Source of the DNA: Pseudogemmobacter bohemicus
GTDB lineage: Bacteria > Pseudomonadota > Alphaproteobacteria > Rhodobacterales > Rhodobacteraceae
DNA: 64,000 bases
Direction: 5' to 3'
Assembly (NCBI RefSeq): GCF_003290025.1
Contig: NZ_QNHG01000001.1
Coordinates: 1,035,546-1,099,545 of the forward strand
Part shown: in pieces, positions 42,287 through 51,410 of the stretch
Position numbering within the stretch: position 1 is the stretch's first letter
Layout: each line of letters opens with the position of its first letter
Program-made: the position numbers and the translations under genes
The notes under the pieces: model-generated
What the model was told of the DNA's origin: nothing
What the model saw: only the letters and a program-made list of their open reading frames with translations
The model's database searches: none

Positions 42287-42672
42287 ACCAGGCCGGATTC
42301 CGGGATCTTTCTGGATTTTTTGACAGCCGATCATCAGCAGGAACTGTCTGTTCCATGCCTTCGGGGTTTGGTGACTTTGCACGCATATGGCGGAAACTGG
42401 CCGCCCGACCCGTTGCATCAGGCGGTATCCGGCCTAAAATTGAACTGTTTTGTTCACTTATGCTCGCGAAGCAGTCACGCCATGGTGAGGCGGGCTTGCG
42501 GCTCTGCCTTTTCGGGCAGATCTGAGGGGCAGCACAACCCCGGCGGAAGCAGCCCGGCCAAAGCCGCAGCGTGTCGCCCCTGTCTCTTTCCTCACCCGTC
42601 GGGCCTCTGGCGGAGGCGGATTCGGAAACAGGCGAGGCTTTCGGGGGGAATGCGGAACAAAGGAGTTAACAC
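42287..42672. other. Intergenic region, leader of the outer-membrane protein gene
   Basis: 386 bases with no gene that I can support. It probably holds the promoter and a long untranslated leader of the outer-membrane protein gene. An AT-richer patch around 42430-42470 is the likeliest promoter area, but no clear -10/-35 pair is seen. Confidence 0.4.
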
Positions 42673-43281
42673 ATGAAACGTATCGCAGCGATCCTTGCAC
42701 TCAGTGCAGTTGCGGCCCCGGCCTTTGCAGGTGGCCCGGCGGTGGTCGTGGATGAGCCGGTGCTGGTGGCCCCGGCGCCGGTGCTGATTGCGGCGCCGAA
42801 AGGCAATTGGGACGGGTTCTATGGCGGTGCCAGCCTCGGCTATGGCAATTTCGACGGCGACCTGGCCGGGACGAAAGTGCTGGATGCCAATGGAGCGATC
42901 GGCGGCGTGCAGCTGGGCTATCGCTGGGATCTTGGCAATACCGTGATCGGTGTCGAGGGCGCGTTCTCGGCTTCGGGCATCAAGGATGACGCGATTGACG
43001 CGAAACTGAAGAACAAGACCGACCTCAAGCTGCAACTCGGCTATGATATGGGTCAGTCGCTGATCTATGCGACCGCGGGCGCCTCCTGGGCGAAAGCCAG
43101 CATGGCCGGCACCGATTACTCGGATAATGGCTGGGTGGCGGGTCTCGGCTATGACTATGATCTGGGCAATAACTGGGTTGTGGGTGCTGAATATCTCTAC
43201 AACAAATACGACAATTTCGACAATTCGGGGATCGACATCGACGGCAGCACCTTTGCGATCCGGGCGAATTATCGCTTCTGA
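42673..43281 (+). CDS. Outer-membrane beta-barrel protein (Omp25/porin-like)
   Basis: 202 residues. Signal peptide MKRIAAILALSAVAAPAFAG, a proline-rich linker, then an eight-stranded small barrel with alternating aromatic strands: WDGFYGGASLGYGNFDG, AIGGVQLGYRWDLGNTVIGVEG, LKLQLGYDMGQSLIYATAG, and terminal FAIRANYRF with the C-terminal Phe needed for Bam recognition. Similar to alphaproteobacterial Omp25/31 and attachment-type porins. AAAGGAG precedes ATG 42673. A strong terminator follows. Confidence 0.9.
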   Translation: MKRIAAILALSAVAAPAFAGGPAVVVDEPVLVAPAPVLIAAPKGNWDGFYGGASLGYGNFDGDLAGTKVLDANGAIGGVQLGYRWDLGNTVIGVEGAFSASGIKDDAIDAKLKNKTDLKLQLGYDMGQSLIYATAGASWAKASMAGTDYSDNGWVAGLGYDYDLGNNWVVGAEYLYNKYDNFDNSGIDIDGSTFAIRANYRF

Positions 43282-43602
43282 CGGGCAGAGATCTGCATCT
43301 GATGGGGCGCCGCCAGGCTCTGGCGGCGCCTTTTCCTGTCCTTGGGGCGCCGACAATGCCATGAAAGGGCTTGGCGGCGCGGCAGAGCCGTGGCAGAGAG
43401 CAGGGCGAAGACGCTGACGAAGCGGGCGACGAAACGGGGCATCGCCCCAAAGCGAAGGGGCCGGTCCAATGACAAGATTGCGCATCACCTTCATCTGCTG
43501 CATTACCCGCTGATCCAGGATCGCGCGGGCGGCTTCGTCTTATCCCAGACAGAACCAGGCAGCCCCGCGCGGGGGAGACGCATCTCGCGAGGAGCAAAAC
43601 TG
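43282..43602. other. Intergenic region before cysS
   Basis: Apart from the terminator at 43306-43334 I see no supported gene. A 68-codon minus-strand frame (43269-43475) crosses the terminator and is considered chance. Confidence 0.5.
43306..43334 (+). terminator. Rho-independent terminator
   Basis: Perfect 11-bp stem GGCGCCGCCAG/CTGGCGGCGCC around GCT, followed by TTTT, 25 bp after the barrel protein stop. Confidence 0.92.
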
Positions 43603-45069
43603 GTGACCATCCGGCTGACCAATAGCAGAACACGGCGCAAGGAAGCGTTCGAGCCGATCCGCAAAGAGGATGTGCGGGTCTATGTCTGCGGCCCGACCGT
43701 CTATGACCGCGCCCATATCGGCAATGCGCGCCCGGTGGTGGTGTTCGACACGCTGTTCCGGCTCTTGCGCCATGTCTATGGCGCGGATGCTGTCACCTAT
43801 GTGCGCAACTTCACCGATGTGGATGACAAGATCAACGCGCGCGCGGCCGCGACCGGCCGCCCGATCCGCGATATCACCGATGAGACGATCCGCTGGTATA
43901 ACGAGGATATGGATGCGCTTGGCGCGCTGCGCCCGACGCATGAGCCGCGCGCGACCGAATATGTCGGCGCGATGATCGCGATGATCGAGGGGCTGATCCG
44001 GGGCGGTCATGCCTATGAGGCCGCTGGCCATGTGTTGTTCAGGGTGCGCTCTTACGCGGAATATGGCGCGCTGTCGGGGCGCTCGGTCGATGACATGATC
44101 GCGGGCGCCAGGGTCGAGGTCGCGCCCTATAAGGAAGACCCGATGGATTTCGTGCTGTGGAAGCCCTCGGATGCGGGCGTCCCGGGCTGGGAAAGCCCCT
44201 GGGGGTTTGGCCGCCCCGGCTGGCATATAGAATGCTCGGCCATGTCCTATGAGCTTTTGGGCGAGAGTTTCGACATCCATGGCGGCGGGCTGGATCTGCA
44301 ATTCCCCCATCATGAGAACGAGATCGCGCAAAGCTGCTGCGCCCATCCGCATGGGACTTTCGCGAAGGTCTGGATGCATAACGAGATGCTCCAGGTCGAG
44401 GGGAAGAAAATGTCCAAATCCCTGGGCAATTTCTTCACCGTGCGCGACCTGCTGGACCAGGGGTATCCGGGCGAGGTGATCCGGATGGTCTATCTCGGCA
44501 CCCATTATCGCAAACCGATGGACTGGACGGCGGAGAAGGCGCGTGAGGCTGCGGGAACATTGCGCAAGATTGCTATATTCCTCAATGGAGATCCGTTGTC
44601 GCGGGAATGGGTGGATCTGGCAAATGCGAAGCCGACTGCCGAAGTTGTTGCGGCTCTGAGCGATGATCTGAACACCTCGCTCGCGCTGACCCATATCAGA
44701 AAATATCTCAAGGAAGGCCGGGAAGCGGACCTTGTCGGCTCGCTTGGACTGCTCGGCTTCAAGGCTGAGGCCATCACTGAACGGTTTGCGGCGGTTTCAT
44801 TCGAGGCATTCGACAATGGGATTGTCAAAGGAACCACTGTCCGCAGTTTGGGCGATGCCGGCGGAGAGGTCACCCGGCGATTTAATGAGCTTGGGAAACG
44901 ACTCGAATTTCTTCGGAGCGAGGCGATGGAGTCGAAGAATTTCGCGGCTGTGGATGCGATGAAGACGCAGCTTCTGGCGGCGGGGGTTGAGGTGCGGATG
45001 TCGAAATCGGGGGTCGAGCTGGTGCCGGGGCCCGGTTTTGACGCGGCTAAGCTGGAGGCGCTGGACTGA
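43603..45069 (+). CDS. cysS: Cysteinyl-tRNA synthetase
   Basis: Charges tRNA-Cys. 488 residues, class I synthetase. Zinc ligand Cys29 and the HIGH-type motif HIGN at 38-41 ([22 protein letters not shown]), further zinc-site residues in WHIECSAM and HHENEIAQS, and KMSKS at 269-273. The GTG at 43603 has GGAG 8 bases upstream. An upstream in-frame start at 43342 would overlap intergenic DNA and is rejected. Followed by a repeat element and cimA. Confidence 0.95.
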   Translation: MTIRLTNSRTRRKEAFEPIRKEDVRVYVCGPTVYDRAHIGNARPVVVFDTLFRLLRHVYGADAVTYVRNFTDVDDKINARAAATGRPIRDITDETIRWYNEDMDALGALRPTHEPRATEYVGAMIAMIEGLIRGGHAYEAAGHVLFRVRSYAEYGALSGRSVDDMIAGARVEVAPYKEDPMDFVLWKPSDAGVPGWESPWGFGRPGWHIECSAMSYELLGESFDIHGGGLDLQFPHHENEIAQSCCAHPHGTFAKVWMHNEMLQVEGKKMSKSLGNFFTVRDLLDQGYPGEVIRMVYLGTHYRKPMDWTAEKAREAAGTLRKIAIFLNGDPLSREWVDLANAKPTAEVVAALSDDLNTSLALTHIRKYLKEGREADLVGSLGLLGFKAEAITERFAAVSFEAFDNGIVKGTTVRSLGDAGGEVTRRFNELGKRLEFLRSEAMESKNFAAVDAMKTQLLAAGVEVRMSKSGVELVPGPGFDAAKLEALD

Positions 45070-45086
45070 TGGATGCGGCAGGCAGC

Positions 45087-45141
45087 GGGGGGCTTTCTGC
45101 CCCCCACACCCCCCGAGAGTATTTTCGTCAAGAGGAAGGGA
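45087..45141 (+). repeat. Modular intergenic repeat, copy D
   Basis: GC hairpin GGGGGGC/GCCCCCC (45087-45105), then CCCCGAGAGTATTTTC and TCAAGAGGAAG ending 45138. The tail provides the ribosome site for cimA, whose ATG is at 45149. Confidence 0.75.
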
Positions 45142-45148
45142 AGCGGCG

Positions 45149-46768
45149 ATGAGGGAGCGGCTTTTCCTGTTTGATACCACTCTGCGCGACGGGCAGCAGA
45201 CCCAGGGTGTGCAGTTCTCTGCCGGTGAGAAGGTTGCGATTGCGCGGGCTCTGGACCAGCTGGGGGTTGATTACATCGAGGGGGGCTGGCCGGGCGCCAA
45301 TCCGACCGACAGCGATTTCTTTCGCGAGGCGCCGGCGACGCGGGCGGTGATGACCGCCTTTGGCATGACGAAACGGGTCGGGCGCTCGGCTGAGAATGAC
45401 GATGTGCTGGCGGCGGTGCTGGATGCGGGGACGCCGGCCGTCTGTCTGGTTGGCAAGACGCATGAGTTTCATGTGGTGACCGCGCTTGGCGTCACGCTTG
45501 AGGAAAACCTGGAGGCGATTTCGGCCTCGATCCGGCATGTGGTGGCGAAAGGGTGCGAGGCCTTGTTCGATGCCGAGCATTTCTTTGACGGCTACCGCGC
45601 CAATGCCGCTTATGCGCTGGATTGCCTGCGTGCCGCGCTGGAGGCAGGCGCGCGCTGGATCGTGCTTTGTGACACCAATGGCGGCACCTTGCCCGCCGAG
45701 GTCGGCCGCGTGGTGTGCGCGGTGATCGAGGCCGGCATTCCGGGCGACCGGCTTGGCATCCATTGCCATGACGATACCGGCAATGCGGTGGCGAATTCGC
45801 TGGCCGCAGTCGAGGCGGGCTGTCGCCAGATCCAGGGCACGCTGAACGGGCTGGGCGAGCGCTGCGGCAATGCCAATCTCGTCACCCTGATCCCGACGCT
45901 GAAACTGAAACAGCCCTTTGCCAGCCAGCTTGAGACCGGCGTGTCCGATGCGGCGCTGGCCGGGCTGGTGCAGACCAGCCGGATGCTGGACGATATCCTG
46001 AACCGGGTGCCTTTGCGCTCGGCACCCTATGTGGGTGCCTCGGCCTTTGCGCATAAGGCGGGGCTGCATGCCAGTGCGATCCTCAAGGATCCCACCACCT
46101 ATGAGCATCTGGACCCGGGCCTTGTCGGCAATGAGCGCCAGATCCCGATGTCGAACCAGGCGGGCCAGTCGAACCTGCGCGCGCGGCTGGCGGCGGCGGG
46201 GATCGGGGTCGATCCGAAAGACCCGCGCCTCGCGCTGATCCTTGATGAGGTCAAGCGGCGCGAGGATCAGGGCTATGCCTATGACGGGGCAGGCGCCAGT
46301 TTCGAACTGGTGGCGCGGCGCGAGCTGGGGCTGGCAGCGCATTTCTTTGAGGTGCTGCGCTACCGGGTGACGGTCGAGCGGCGCGAAGAGCCCGATGGCA
46401 GCCGCAAGACGCTTTCGGAGGCGGTGGTGGTGGTCGATGCCGGGGGAGAGCGGATGCTCTCGGTCTCGGAAAGCCAGGACGGGGCGGGGAATGACCGCGG
46501 CCCGGTCAATGCGCTGTGGAAGGCTTTGGCCAAGGATCTCGGCCCCTGGCAGGGGCTGATCGAAGACATGCGGCTGGTGGATTTCAAGGTGAGGATCACC
46601 CAGGGCGGCACCGAAGCCGTCACCCGCGTCATCATCGACAGCGAGGATGGCAAGGGGCGGCGCTGGTCCACTGTCGGCGTTTCGCCAAACATCGTCGATG
46701 CCTCTTTCGAGGCGCTGCTCGATGCGGTGCGCTGGAAGCTGACCCGTGACACGGAGGCTGCGGTATGA
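45149..46768 (+). CDS. cimA: Citramalate synthase
   Basis: 539 residues of the HMGL/isopropylmalate synthase-like family, CimA branch. It condenses pyruvate and acetyl-CoA to (R)-citramalate for a threonine-independent route to isoleucine. TIM-barrel signatures: LFLFDTTLRDGQQTQGVQFS, GANPTDSDFF, DTNGGTLPAEV, HCHDDTGNAVANSLAAVEAG and NGLGERCGNANL; a C-terminal LeuA-type regulatory domain follows from about residue 390. The ATG at 45149 uses the repeat tail as ribosome site. Its stop overlaps the next start as ATGA. Confidence 0.9.
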   Translation: MRERLFLFDTTLRDGQQTQGVQFSAGEKVAIARALDQLGVDYIEGGWPGANPTDSDFFREAPATRAVMTAFGMTKRVGRSAENDDVLAAVLDAGTPAVCLVGKTHEFHVVTALGVTLEENLEAISASIRHVVAKGCEALFDAEHFFDGYRANAAYALDCLRAALEAGARWIVLCDTNGGTLPAEVGRVVCAVIEAGIPGDRLGIHCHDDTGNAVANSLAAVEAGCRQIQGTLNGLGERCGNANLVTLIPTLKLKQPFASQLETGVSDAALAGLVQTSRMLDDILNRVPLRSAPYVGASAFAHKAGLHASAILKDPTTYEHLDPGLVGNERQIPMSNQAGQSNLRARLAAAGIGVDPKDPRLALILDEVKRREDQGYAYDGAGASFELVARRELGLAAHFFEVLRYRVTVERREEPDGSRKTLSEAVVVVDAGGERMLSVSESQDGAGNDRGPVNALWKALAKDLGPWQGLIEDMRLVDFKVRITQGGTEAVTRVIIDSEDGKGRRWSTVGVSPNIVDASFEALLDAVRWKLTRDTEAAV

Positions 46769-47532
46769 GCCTTGACGCCTGTGCAGAGCTGGTCTCACGG
46801 GGCGATCCCGACCGCTGGCAGGCGCTGATGGCGGCTCCGGTCGCGGCGCGGGCGCGGCTCTTGCCGCTGTTCGCCTTCAACCTTGAGCTGGCGCGCATTC
46901 CCTGGACCACGAAAGAGCCGCTGATCGCCGAGATGCGGCTGCAATGGTGGCGTGAGGTGGTCGAGGCGGCGGTGGCGGGCGAGGCTGCGCGGGCGCATGA
47001 GGTGGCGGGGCCGCTGAATATGCTGATCCGCGAGCGGGGGCTGCCCTTCGAGCCCTTTGACCGCATGATCGAAGCGCGGCGCCATGATGCCTGGGGTGGG
47101 GTCTTCCCGTCGGAACAGGCCTTTGCCGATTATCTGGAGGCGACCGGTGGCGGGCTTATGTGGCTTTCGGCGCTGGCGCTTGGGGCGGGGGCTGCGGCAG
47201 AGGAAACCGTGCGCCGCTATGGCCAGGCAGCGGCGATGGCGGGCTATTTCCTTGCTGTGCCAGAGCTGACCGCGCGCGGCCGCCACCCTTTGCCCGAGGC
47301 AGCCCCGGAGGCATTGGCGCGTGAGGGGCTGGGCTGGCTCAGCTCGGCAAGGGCAGGGCGGCGCAGCCTTGTCGCAACGGCGCGGCTGGCGCTGCTTCCC
47401 GGCTGGCAGGCCGGGGCGCTGCTCAGGCGCGCAGTGGCCGACCCGGCGGCGATTGCCGATGGCCGCCTGGAGCTGTCGGAATTCAGCCGGCGCGGCCGGC
47501 TGTTGTGGCAGGCCTTCAGCGGGCGCTGGTAG
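46765..47532 (+). CDS. Squalene/phytoene synthase-family protein
   Basis: 255 residues of the trans-isoprenyl diphosphate synthase fold. The first aspartate-rich motif of true synthases is altered: the region reads MRLQWWREVVEAAVAG, as in NDUFAF6-like proteins linked to complex I assembly. A terpene-synthase role is therefore doubtful. The start overlaps cimA by four bases. No carotenoid genes nearby. Confidence 0.8.
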   Translation: MSLDACAELVSRGDPDRWQALMAAPVAARARLLPLFAFNLELARIPWTTKEPLIAEMRLQWWREVVEAAVAGEAARAHEVAGPLNMLIRERGLPFEPFDRMIEARRHDAWGGVFPSEQAFADYLEATGGGLMWLSALALGAGAAAEETVRRYGQAAAMAGYFLAVPELTARGRHPLPEAAPEALAREGLGWLSSARAGRRSLVATARLALLPGWQAGALLRRAVADPAAIADGRLELSEFSRRGRLLWQAFSGRW

Positions 47533-47533
47533 A

Positions 47534-48751
47534 TCACGCCTCTTTCGGGCGCAGCCAGAGCCAGATCAGCGCGCCGCCAGCCAGGATCAGGAAAGGCAGC
47601 ATCGCAAGGTTCACCAGCTGCCAGCCGGTCTGGGGCGAGCCACCCGAGCAATTCATCAGCCCGCCCGAGGAAAGGGAGGCCAGCGTCACCCCTCCGAACA
47701 CGATCAGGTCATTCAGCCCCTGCAACCGTCCGCGTTCCTCGGGGCGCTGTGCGGCGGTCAGCATGGTGGTCGCGCCGATAAAGCCGAAATTCCAGCCAAT
47801 GCCCAAAAGGATAAGCGCTGCGTAGAAATGCTCAAGCTGCACCCCGGTCATGGCGACTGCTCCGGCCCCTGCCAGGATGAAAAGCCCGGTGGCGATGATC
47901 TTCTCGACCCCGAAACGCGCGATCAGATGGCCGGTGAAGAAACTGGGCAGATACATAGCCAGCACATGGGCCGATACGATATTGGAGGCATCCGCCGTCT
48001 GATAGCCGCAGCCGACCACTGCCAGCGGCGATGAGGTCATCACGAGGTTCATCAGCGCGTAAGACACCGTGGCGCAGATCATCGAAACGGCGATCACCGG
48101 GGTCCGGATCAGCTCTGACCGGCTGCGGCCCTGGCCGGAATCCACCCGGGCTGTGGGCCGGGGGATCCTCAGCGCGAAGAAAAGGAACATGCCCACAAGG
48201 TTCAGAACGATGATCGCGATATAGCTGCCCACGAAGGGGATCACCCAGGCATCCGCCGTGTTGCGCACGATGACGGGCGCAAGGATCGCCGACAGCAACC
48301 CGCCGCCCATCACCCAGGAGATCGCCCTGGGCCGGAAGGCGTCGGACGCGGTATCGGCGGCGGCAAAACGGAAAAATCCCTGTGCGCTCATATAGATGCC
48401 CGAGCAGAAGGCGCCGAGGCAGAAGAGTATGAAGTTCCCCTCCCACAACCCCCAGGCGCCAAGCGCGCCACCCGCTGCGCCGCCAAGCGCGCCGACCACA
48501 AAGCCCGCAGCCCTGCCATAGCGCTGCATGAGGGCCGAAAGCGGTGTGGCGGTCAGCATCGAGCCCAGCACGGCAAGCGTGATCGGCAGCGTCGCCCAGC
48601 AGATATTCGGCGCAAGGCTTTGTCCCGCCAGCCCTGCCACGGTGAAAATCACCGGCATCTGCGCGCCCAGAAGCGCCTGGGCAATGATCAGGATCACCAC
48701 ATTGCGCCTGGCCAATGTATCGGATGCGGGGGGGAGATGAGTCGCGGTCAT
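47534..48751 (-). CDS. Major facilitator superfamily transporter
   Basis: 405 residues and about 12 membrane segments. Starts MTATHLPPASDTLARRNVVILIIAQ (ATG 48751). Central loop after helix 6 is basic (RIPRPTARVDSGQGRSRSELIRTP). TTMLTAAQRPEERGRLQGLNDL matches exporters of unknown substrate in the group. Convergent with the phytoene-synthase-like gene, the stop codons 1-2 bp apart. No ribosome site is obvious, so the start is tentative. Confidence 0.85.
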   Translation of the reverse strand: MTATHLPPASDTLARRNVVILIIAQALLGAQMPVIFTVAGLAGQSLAPNICWATLPITLAVLGSMLTATPLSALMQRYGRAAGFVVGALGGAAGGALGAWGLWEGNFILFCLGAFCSGIYMSAQGFFRFAAADTASDAFRPRAISWVMGGGLLSAILAPVIVRNTADAWVIPFVGSYIAIIVLNLVGMFLFFALRIPRPTARVDSGQGRSRSELIRTPVIAVSMICATVSYALMNLVMTSSPLAVVGCGYQTADASNIVSAHVLAMYLPSFFTGHLIARFGVEKIIATGLFILAGAGAVAMTGVQLEHFYAALILLGIGWNFGFIGATTMLTAAQRPEERGRLQGLNDLIVFGGVTLASLSSGGLMNCSGGSPQTGWQLVNLAMLPFLILAGGALIWLWLRPKEA

Positions 48752-48869
48752 AGCGTGAGGTAAGAGCTTCCGGCGGGGCAGGGTCAAGAGGCGGAACGCC
48801 ACACCGCAGGGCGGCGGCTCCTGTTGCCGGCGATTGCCATTGACCGCCGGGCGTGGTCAGGATGCGGCC

Positions 48870-49505
48870 ATGACCATTCCCCGCATCATCAAGGGCGAGG
48901 CCTGCCTTGCCGAAGGGCTCGACTGGCTGGGCCGTCAGGAGCCGCGTTTCGCCCATGCCGCAGGGCTGACCGGCATGCCGCCCTTGCGGCTGCGCGATGA
49001 CGGGTTCCAGGCGCTGCTGGATGCCATCATCTCGCAACAGGTCTCGGTCGCCTCGGCCAGTGCGATCCGGGCGCGGATGCAGGCGGCGGGCTATCTTGAC
49101 GAGGACCGGCTGGTGCTTGCCAGCGAAGAGGAGCTGCGCGCCGCCGGATTGTCGCGGCAAAAGGCGCGCTATGCCAAAGCGCTGGCAGCGGCGCGGCTGG
49201 ATTACCCGGCGCTGCGCGCGGCGCAGACCGATGCGGTGATCGCCACTCTGGTGGCGCTGCCCGGGATCGGGCGCTGGACGGCGGAAATCTACGCGATGTT
49301 CGCGCTTGGCCATGCCGATGTCTTCGCGCCGGGGGATCTCGCGCTGCAGGAATCGGCGCGCCGGCTGTTCGGGCTGGAGGAGCGGCCTTCGGAAAAGGCG
49401 CTGCGGCAGATGTCGCTGGACTGGGCGCCCTGGAGATCGGTTGCGGCACGGCTCCTGTGGTCCTACTACCGGGTGGATAAGGGCCGCGAAGGGATCATGG
49501 GATGA
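48870..49505 (+). CDS. DNA-3-methyladenine glycosylase II family (AlkA-like)
   Basis: 211 residues. Removes alkylated purines from DNA in base-excision repair. HhH-GPD core: FQALLDAIISQQVSVASASAI, hairpin LVALPGIGRWTAEIYAMFALG, and the catalytic Asp in DVFAPGDLAL. The N-terminal AlkA beta domain is absent, as in short bacterial members. ATG 48870. Its end overlaps the esterase gene as ATGA. Confidence 0.88.
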   Translation: MTIPRIIKGEACLAEGLDWLGRQEPRFAHAAGLTGMPPLRLRDDGFQALLDAIISQQVSVASASAIRARMQAAGYLDEDRLVLASEEELRAAGLSRQKARYAKALAAARLDYPALRAAQTDAVIATLVALPGIGRWTAEIYAMFALGHADVFAPGDLALQESARRLFGLEERPSEKALRQMSLDWAPWRSVAARLLWSYYRVDKGREGIMG

Positions 49506-50161
49506 GAGAGCTGAAATTCGGACGCAAAGGCGCTGCACAAGGCAAGGCGACCTCGCTGGTGGTTTTCCTGCACGGCTATGGCGCGGATGGGAACGACCTT
49601 CTGGGCCTTGCCGATGTGCTGGCACCGCATCTGCCGGGCGCGGGTTTTATGGCGCCCGACGCGCCCGAGCCCTGCGCCGGCAATCCCTTTGGCCGTCAAT
49701 GGTTCCCGATCCCCTGGCTGGATGGCTCCAGCGAAGCGGCGGCGCGCCAGGGGTTGCTGGCGGCGGCAGAGGATCTGAACGGTTTCCTCGATGCGCGGCT
49801 GAAGGAGGAGGGACTGGAGCCCGCAGCCCTGGCCCTGATCGGCTTCTCTCAGGGCGCGATGATGAGCCTGCATGTCGCACCGCGCCGCAGCCAGCCGGTG
49901 GCGGGGATCGTGGCGATCTCGGGCCGGCTGCTGGCGCCGGAGCTGCTGGCGGGCGAGGCAAAGGTGAAGCCGCCGGTGCTGCTGATCCATGGCGACCAGG
50001 ACCCGGTGGTGCCGTTCGAGGATATGGCGCTGGCCGGTGACGCGCTGGTCTCTGCCGGGTTCGGGACCTATGCGCATGTGATGAAAGGAACCGGCCATGG
50101 CATCGCCCCCGATGGCCTCGGCGCCGCGCTTGGCTTTCTGAAAGAGCAGCTGCCGGGGTGA
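49502..50161 (+). CDS. Phospholipase/carboxylesterase-type alpha/beta hydrolase
   Basis: 219 residues. Nucleophile elbow GFSQGAMMS (Ser near 117), catalytic Asp in LLIHGDQDPVVPFE and His in GTGHGIAPDGL. Oxyanion region VVFLHGYGADGNDLL. Typical of cytoplasmic carboxylesterase 2 (PF02230) enzymes acting on short acyl or lysophospholipid esters. Translationally coupled to the glycosylase gene. Confidence 0.88.
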   Translation: MRELKFGRKGAAQGKATSLVVFLHGYGADGNDLLGLADVLAPHLPGAGFMAPDAPEPCAGNPFGRQWFPIPWLDGSSEAAARQGLLAAAEDLNGFLDARLKEEGLEPAALALIGFSQGAMMSLHVAPRRSQPVAGIVAISGRLLAPELLAGEAKVKPPVLLIHGDQDPVVPFEDMALAGDALVSAGFGTYAHVMKGTGHGIAPDGLGAALGFLKEQLPG

Positions 50162-50178
50162 GGAAGGCCTGCCGGGCT

Positions 50179-50285
50179 GGGGGCGCTGCCCCCGTCCCGT
50201 TCCGGGACTCCCCCGGGATATTTAAGGACAGATGAAAGAGGCGGAGCAATGGTTTTCATCTGTCCTTAAATATCCCCGCCGGAGG
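50179..50285. repeat. Modular intergenic repeat, divergent inverted pair (copy E)
   Basis: GC hairpin GGGGGC/GCCCCC (50179-50193), then CCCGGGATATTTAAGGACAG and ATGAAA (50212-50237) facing a mirror copy TTTTCATCTGTCCTTAAATA (from about 50253). The unit resembles the AGTATTT family but with GGACAGATGAAAG in place of TCAAGAGGAAG. It lies between the convergent esterase and glk genes and could act as a bidirectional terminator. Confidence 0.7.
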
Positions 50286-50315
50286 CTTCCGCAATCGGCC
50301 AGAGGAGCGGTGGTG

Positions 50316-51296
50316 TCAGCTCTGGCGCAGCGCTTCCAGCCAGGCCGCGCAACCGGTCAGCGCGGCGTAATCGTCTTCTACCACCGAGACGCGGAAGGCA
50401 TGGGTCAGCAGATCCACCCGGCGCGGCTCGCGGAACTGTTCGGCCAGCTGGTTCTGCGGGAACCAGGGCGTCATTGCCCGCGCCATGCCGCCGATCAGAT
50501 AGATGCCACCCCAGGGCAGGTAGCTCAGCGCCAGATCAGAGAGAAAACCGGCCAGGATATGGCTGTAAAGCCGGGCCGCAGCAAGCGCCGCCGGATCCCC
50601 GACCGTCATCAGGTCAAGTATCCCGGCCGAGGATTTCCCGCCATGACCACCCGCCTGGTGTGTGGTGAAACTGTAGAGATTGGCGAGGCCGCGCCCTGCC
50701 AGCACCTCTTCGACACCGCAATGTGGGATCTCTCCACGCTCCCTGAGCAGTCCCTCCACAAAGCCCAAGAGCGCAAGGTCTTCCTCATTGCGGACCGGCA
50801 TATTCATATGGCCGCTTTCCGAGGGAGGCACCACACGCTCCGCCCCATGACCATAAACCGGCGCCGCATTGACGCCGGTGCCAAGCCCCACCACCAGCAT
50901 GGTCTGACCGGGAAGTGCCGCCCCTTCGATCAGCGGCCGCAGGCAATCGGGCGCGATATGACCGAGCGCATGGCCCTGTGCCTGGAGATCGTTCAGGATC
51001 GAGACCCGCCGCGCCCCGGTCGCCCGGCGCAGCTTGTCGGCATCCATCACCCAGTCGAGATTGGTCATGGTCGCGACGCCATCCTGCACCGGGCCGGCCG
51101 CCGCCACGCAGACGCCATCCACCGCCACATTGGCCGTGCCCAGATAGTCGCGCAGGATCGCCGCGATGTCCTGGCCGCGCGCTTTATACTCTGCATTGGG
51201 AAAGCGCCGGATCGAGCCTTCGACCACCTGTCCGCCATCGGCGAGGGCAACCCGCGTATTGGTGCCACCGATATCGGCAAGGATCGCCAGGGCCAT
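50316..51296 (-). CDS. glk: Glucokinase
   Basis: Phosphorylates glucose with ATP. 326 residues of the bacterial glucokinase (PF02685) family. ATP-binding LADIGGTNTRVALADG near the N-terminus, sugar-binding VSILNDLQAQGHAL, and VVGLGTGVNAAPVYG, PSESGHMNMPVRNEED. ATG 51296 is preceded by GGAG. It would supply glucose-6-phosphate that the distant pgm-glg genes can store. Confidence 0.95.
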   Translation of the reverse strand: MALAILADIGGTNTRVALADGGQVVEGSIRRFPNAEYKARGQDIAAILRDYLGTANVAVDGVCVAAAGPVQDGVATMTNLDWVMDADKLRRATGARRVSILNDLQAQGHALGHIAPDCLRPLIEGAALPGQTMLVVGLGTGVNAAPVYGHGAERVVPPSESGHMNMPVRNEEDLALLGFVEGLLRERGEIPHCGVEEVLAGRGLANLYSFTTHQAGGHGGKSSAGILDLMTVGDPAALAAARLYSHILAGFLSDLALSYLPWGGIYLIGGMARAMTPWFPQNQLAEQFREPRRVDLLTHAFRVSVVEDDYAALTGCAAWLEALRQS

Positions 51297-51410
51297 GCGT
51301 CACTCCATCGCAGAAAGGGGGGTATGGAACGGGGGCTTTGCGCCGCCCCCGCTGCCGTTATCGCTATCATTTCCCGATTGATACCGGGTCCGGCCCGGTA
51401 ACGGCAAGCC

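Noticed and set aside
43269..43475. 68-codon minus-strand frame with a signal-peptide-like start
   Set aside because: It crosses a strong plus-strand terminator and is almost free of acidic residues. Likely chance.
46765..47532. Carotenoid biosynthesis gene
   Set aside because: The catalytic aspartate-rich motif is not preserved and no other crt gene is present.
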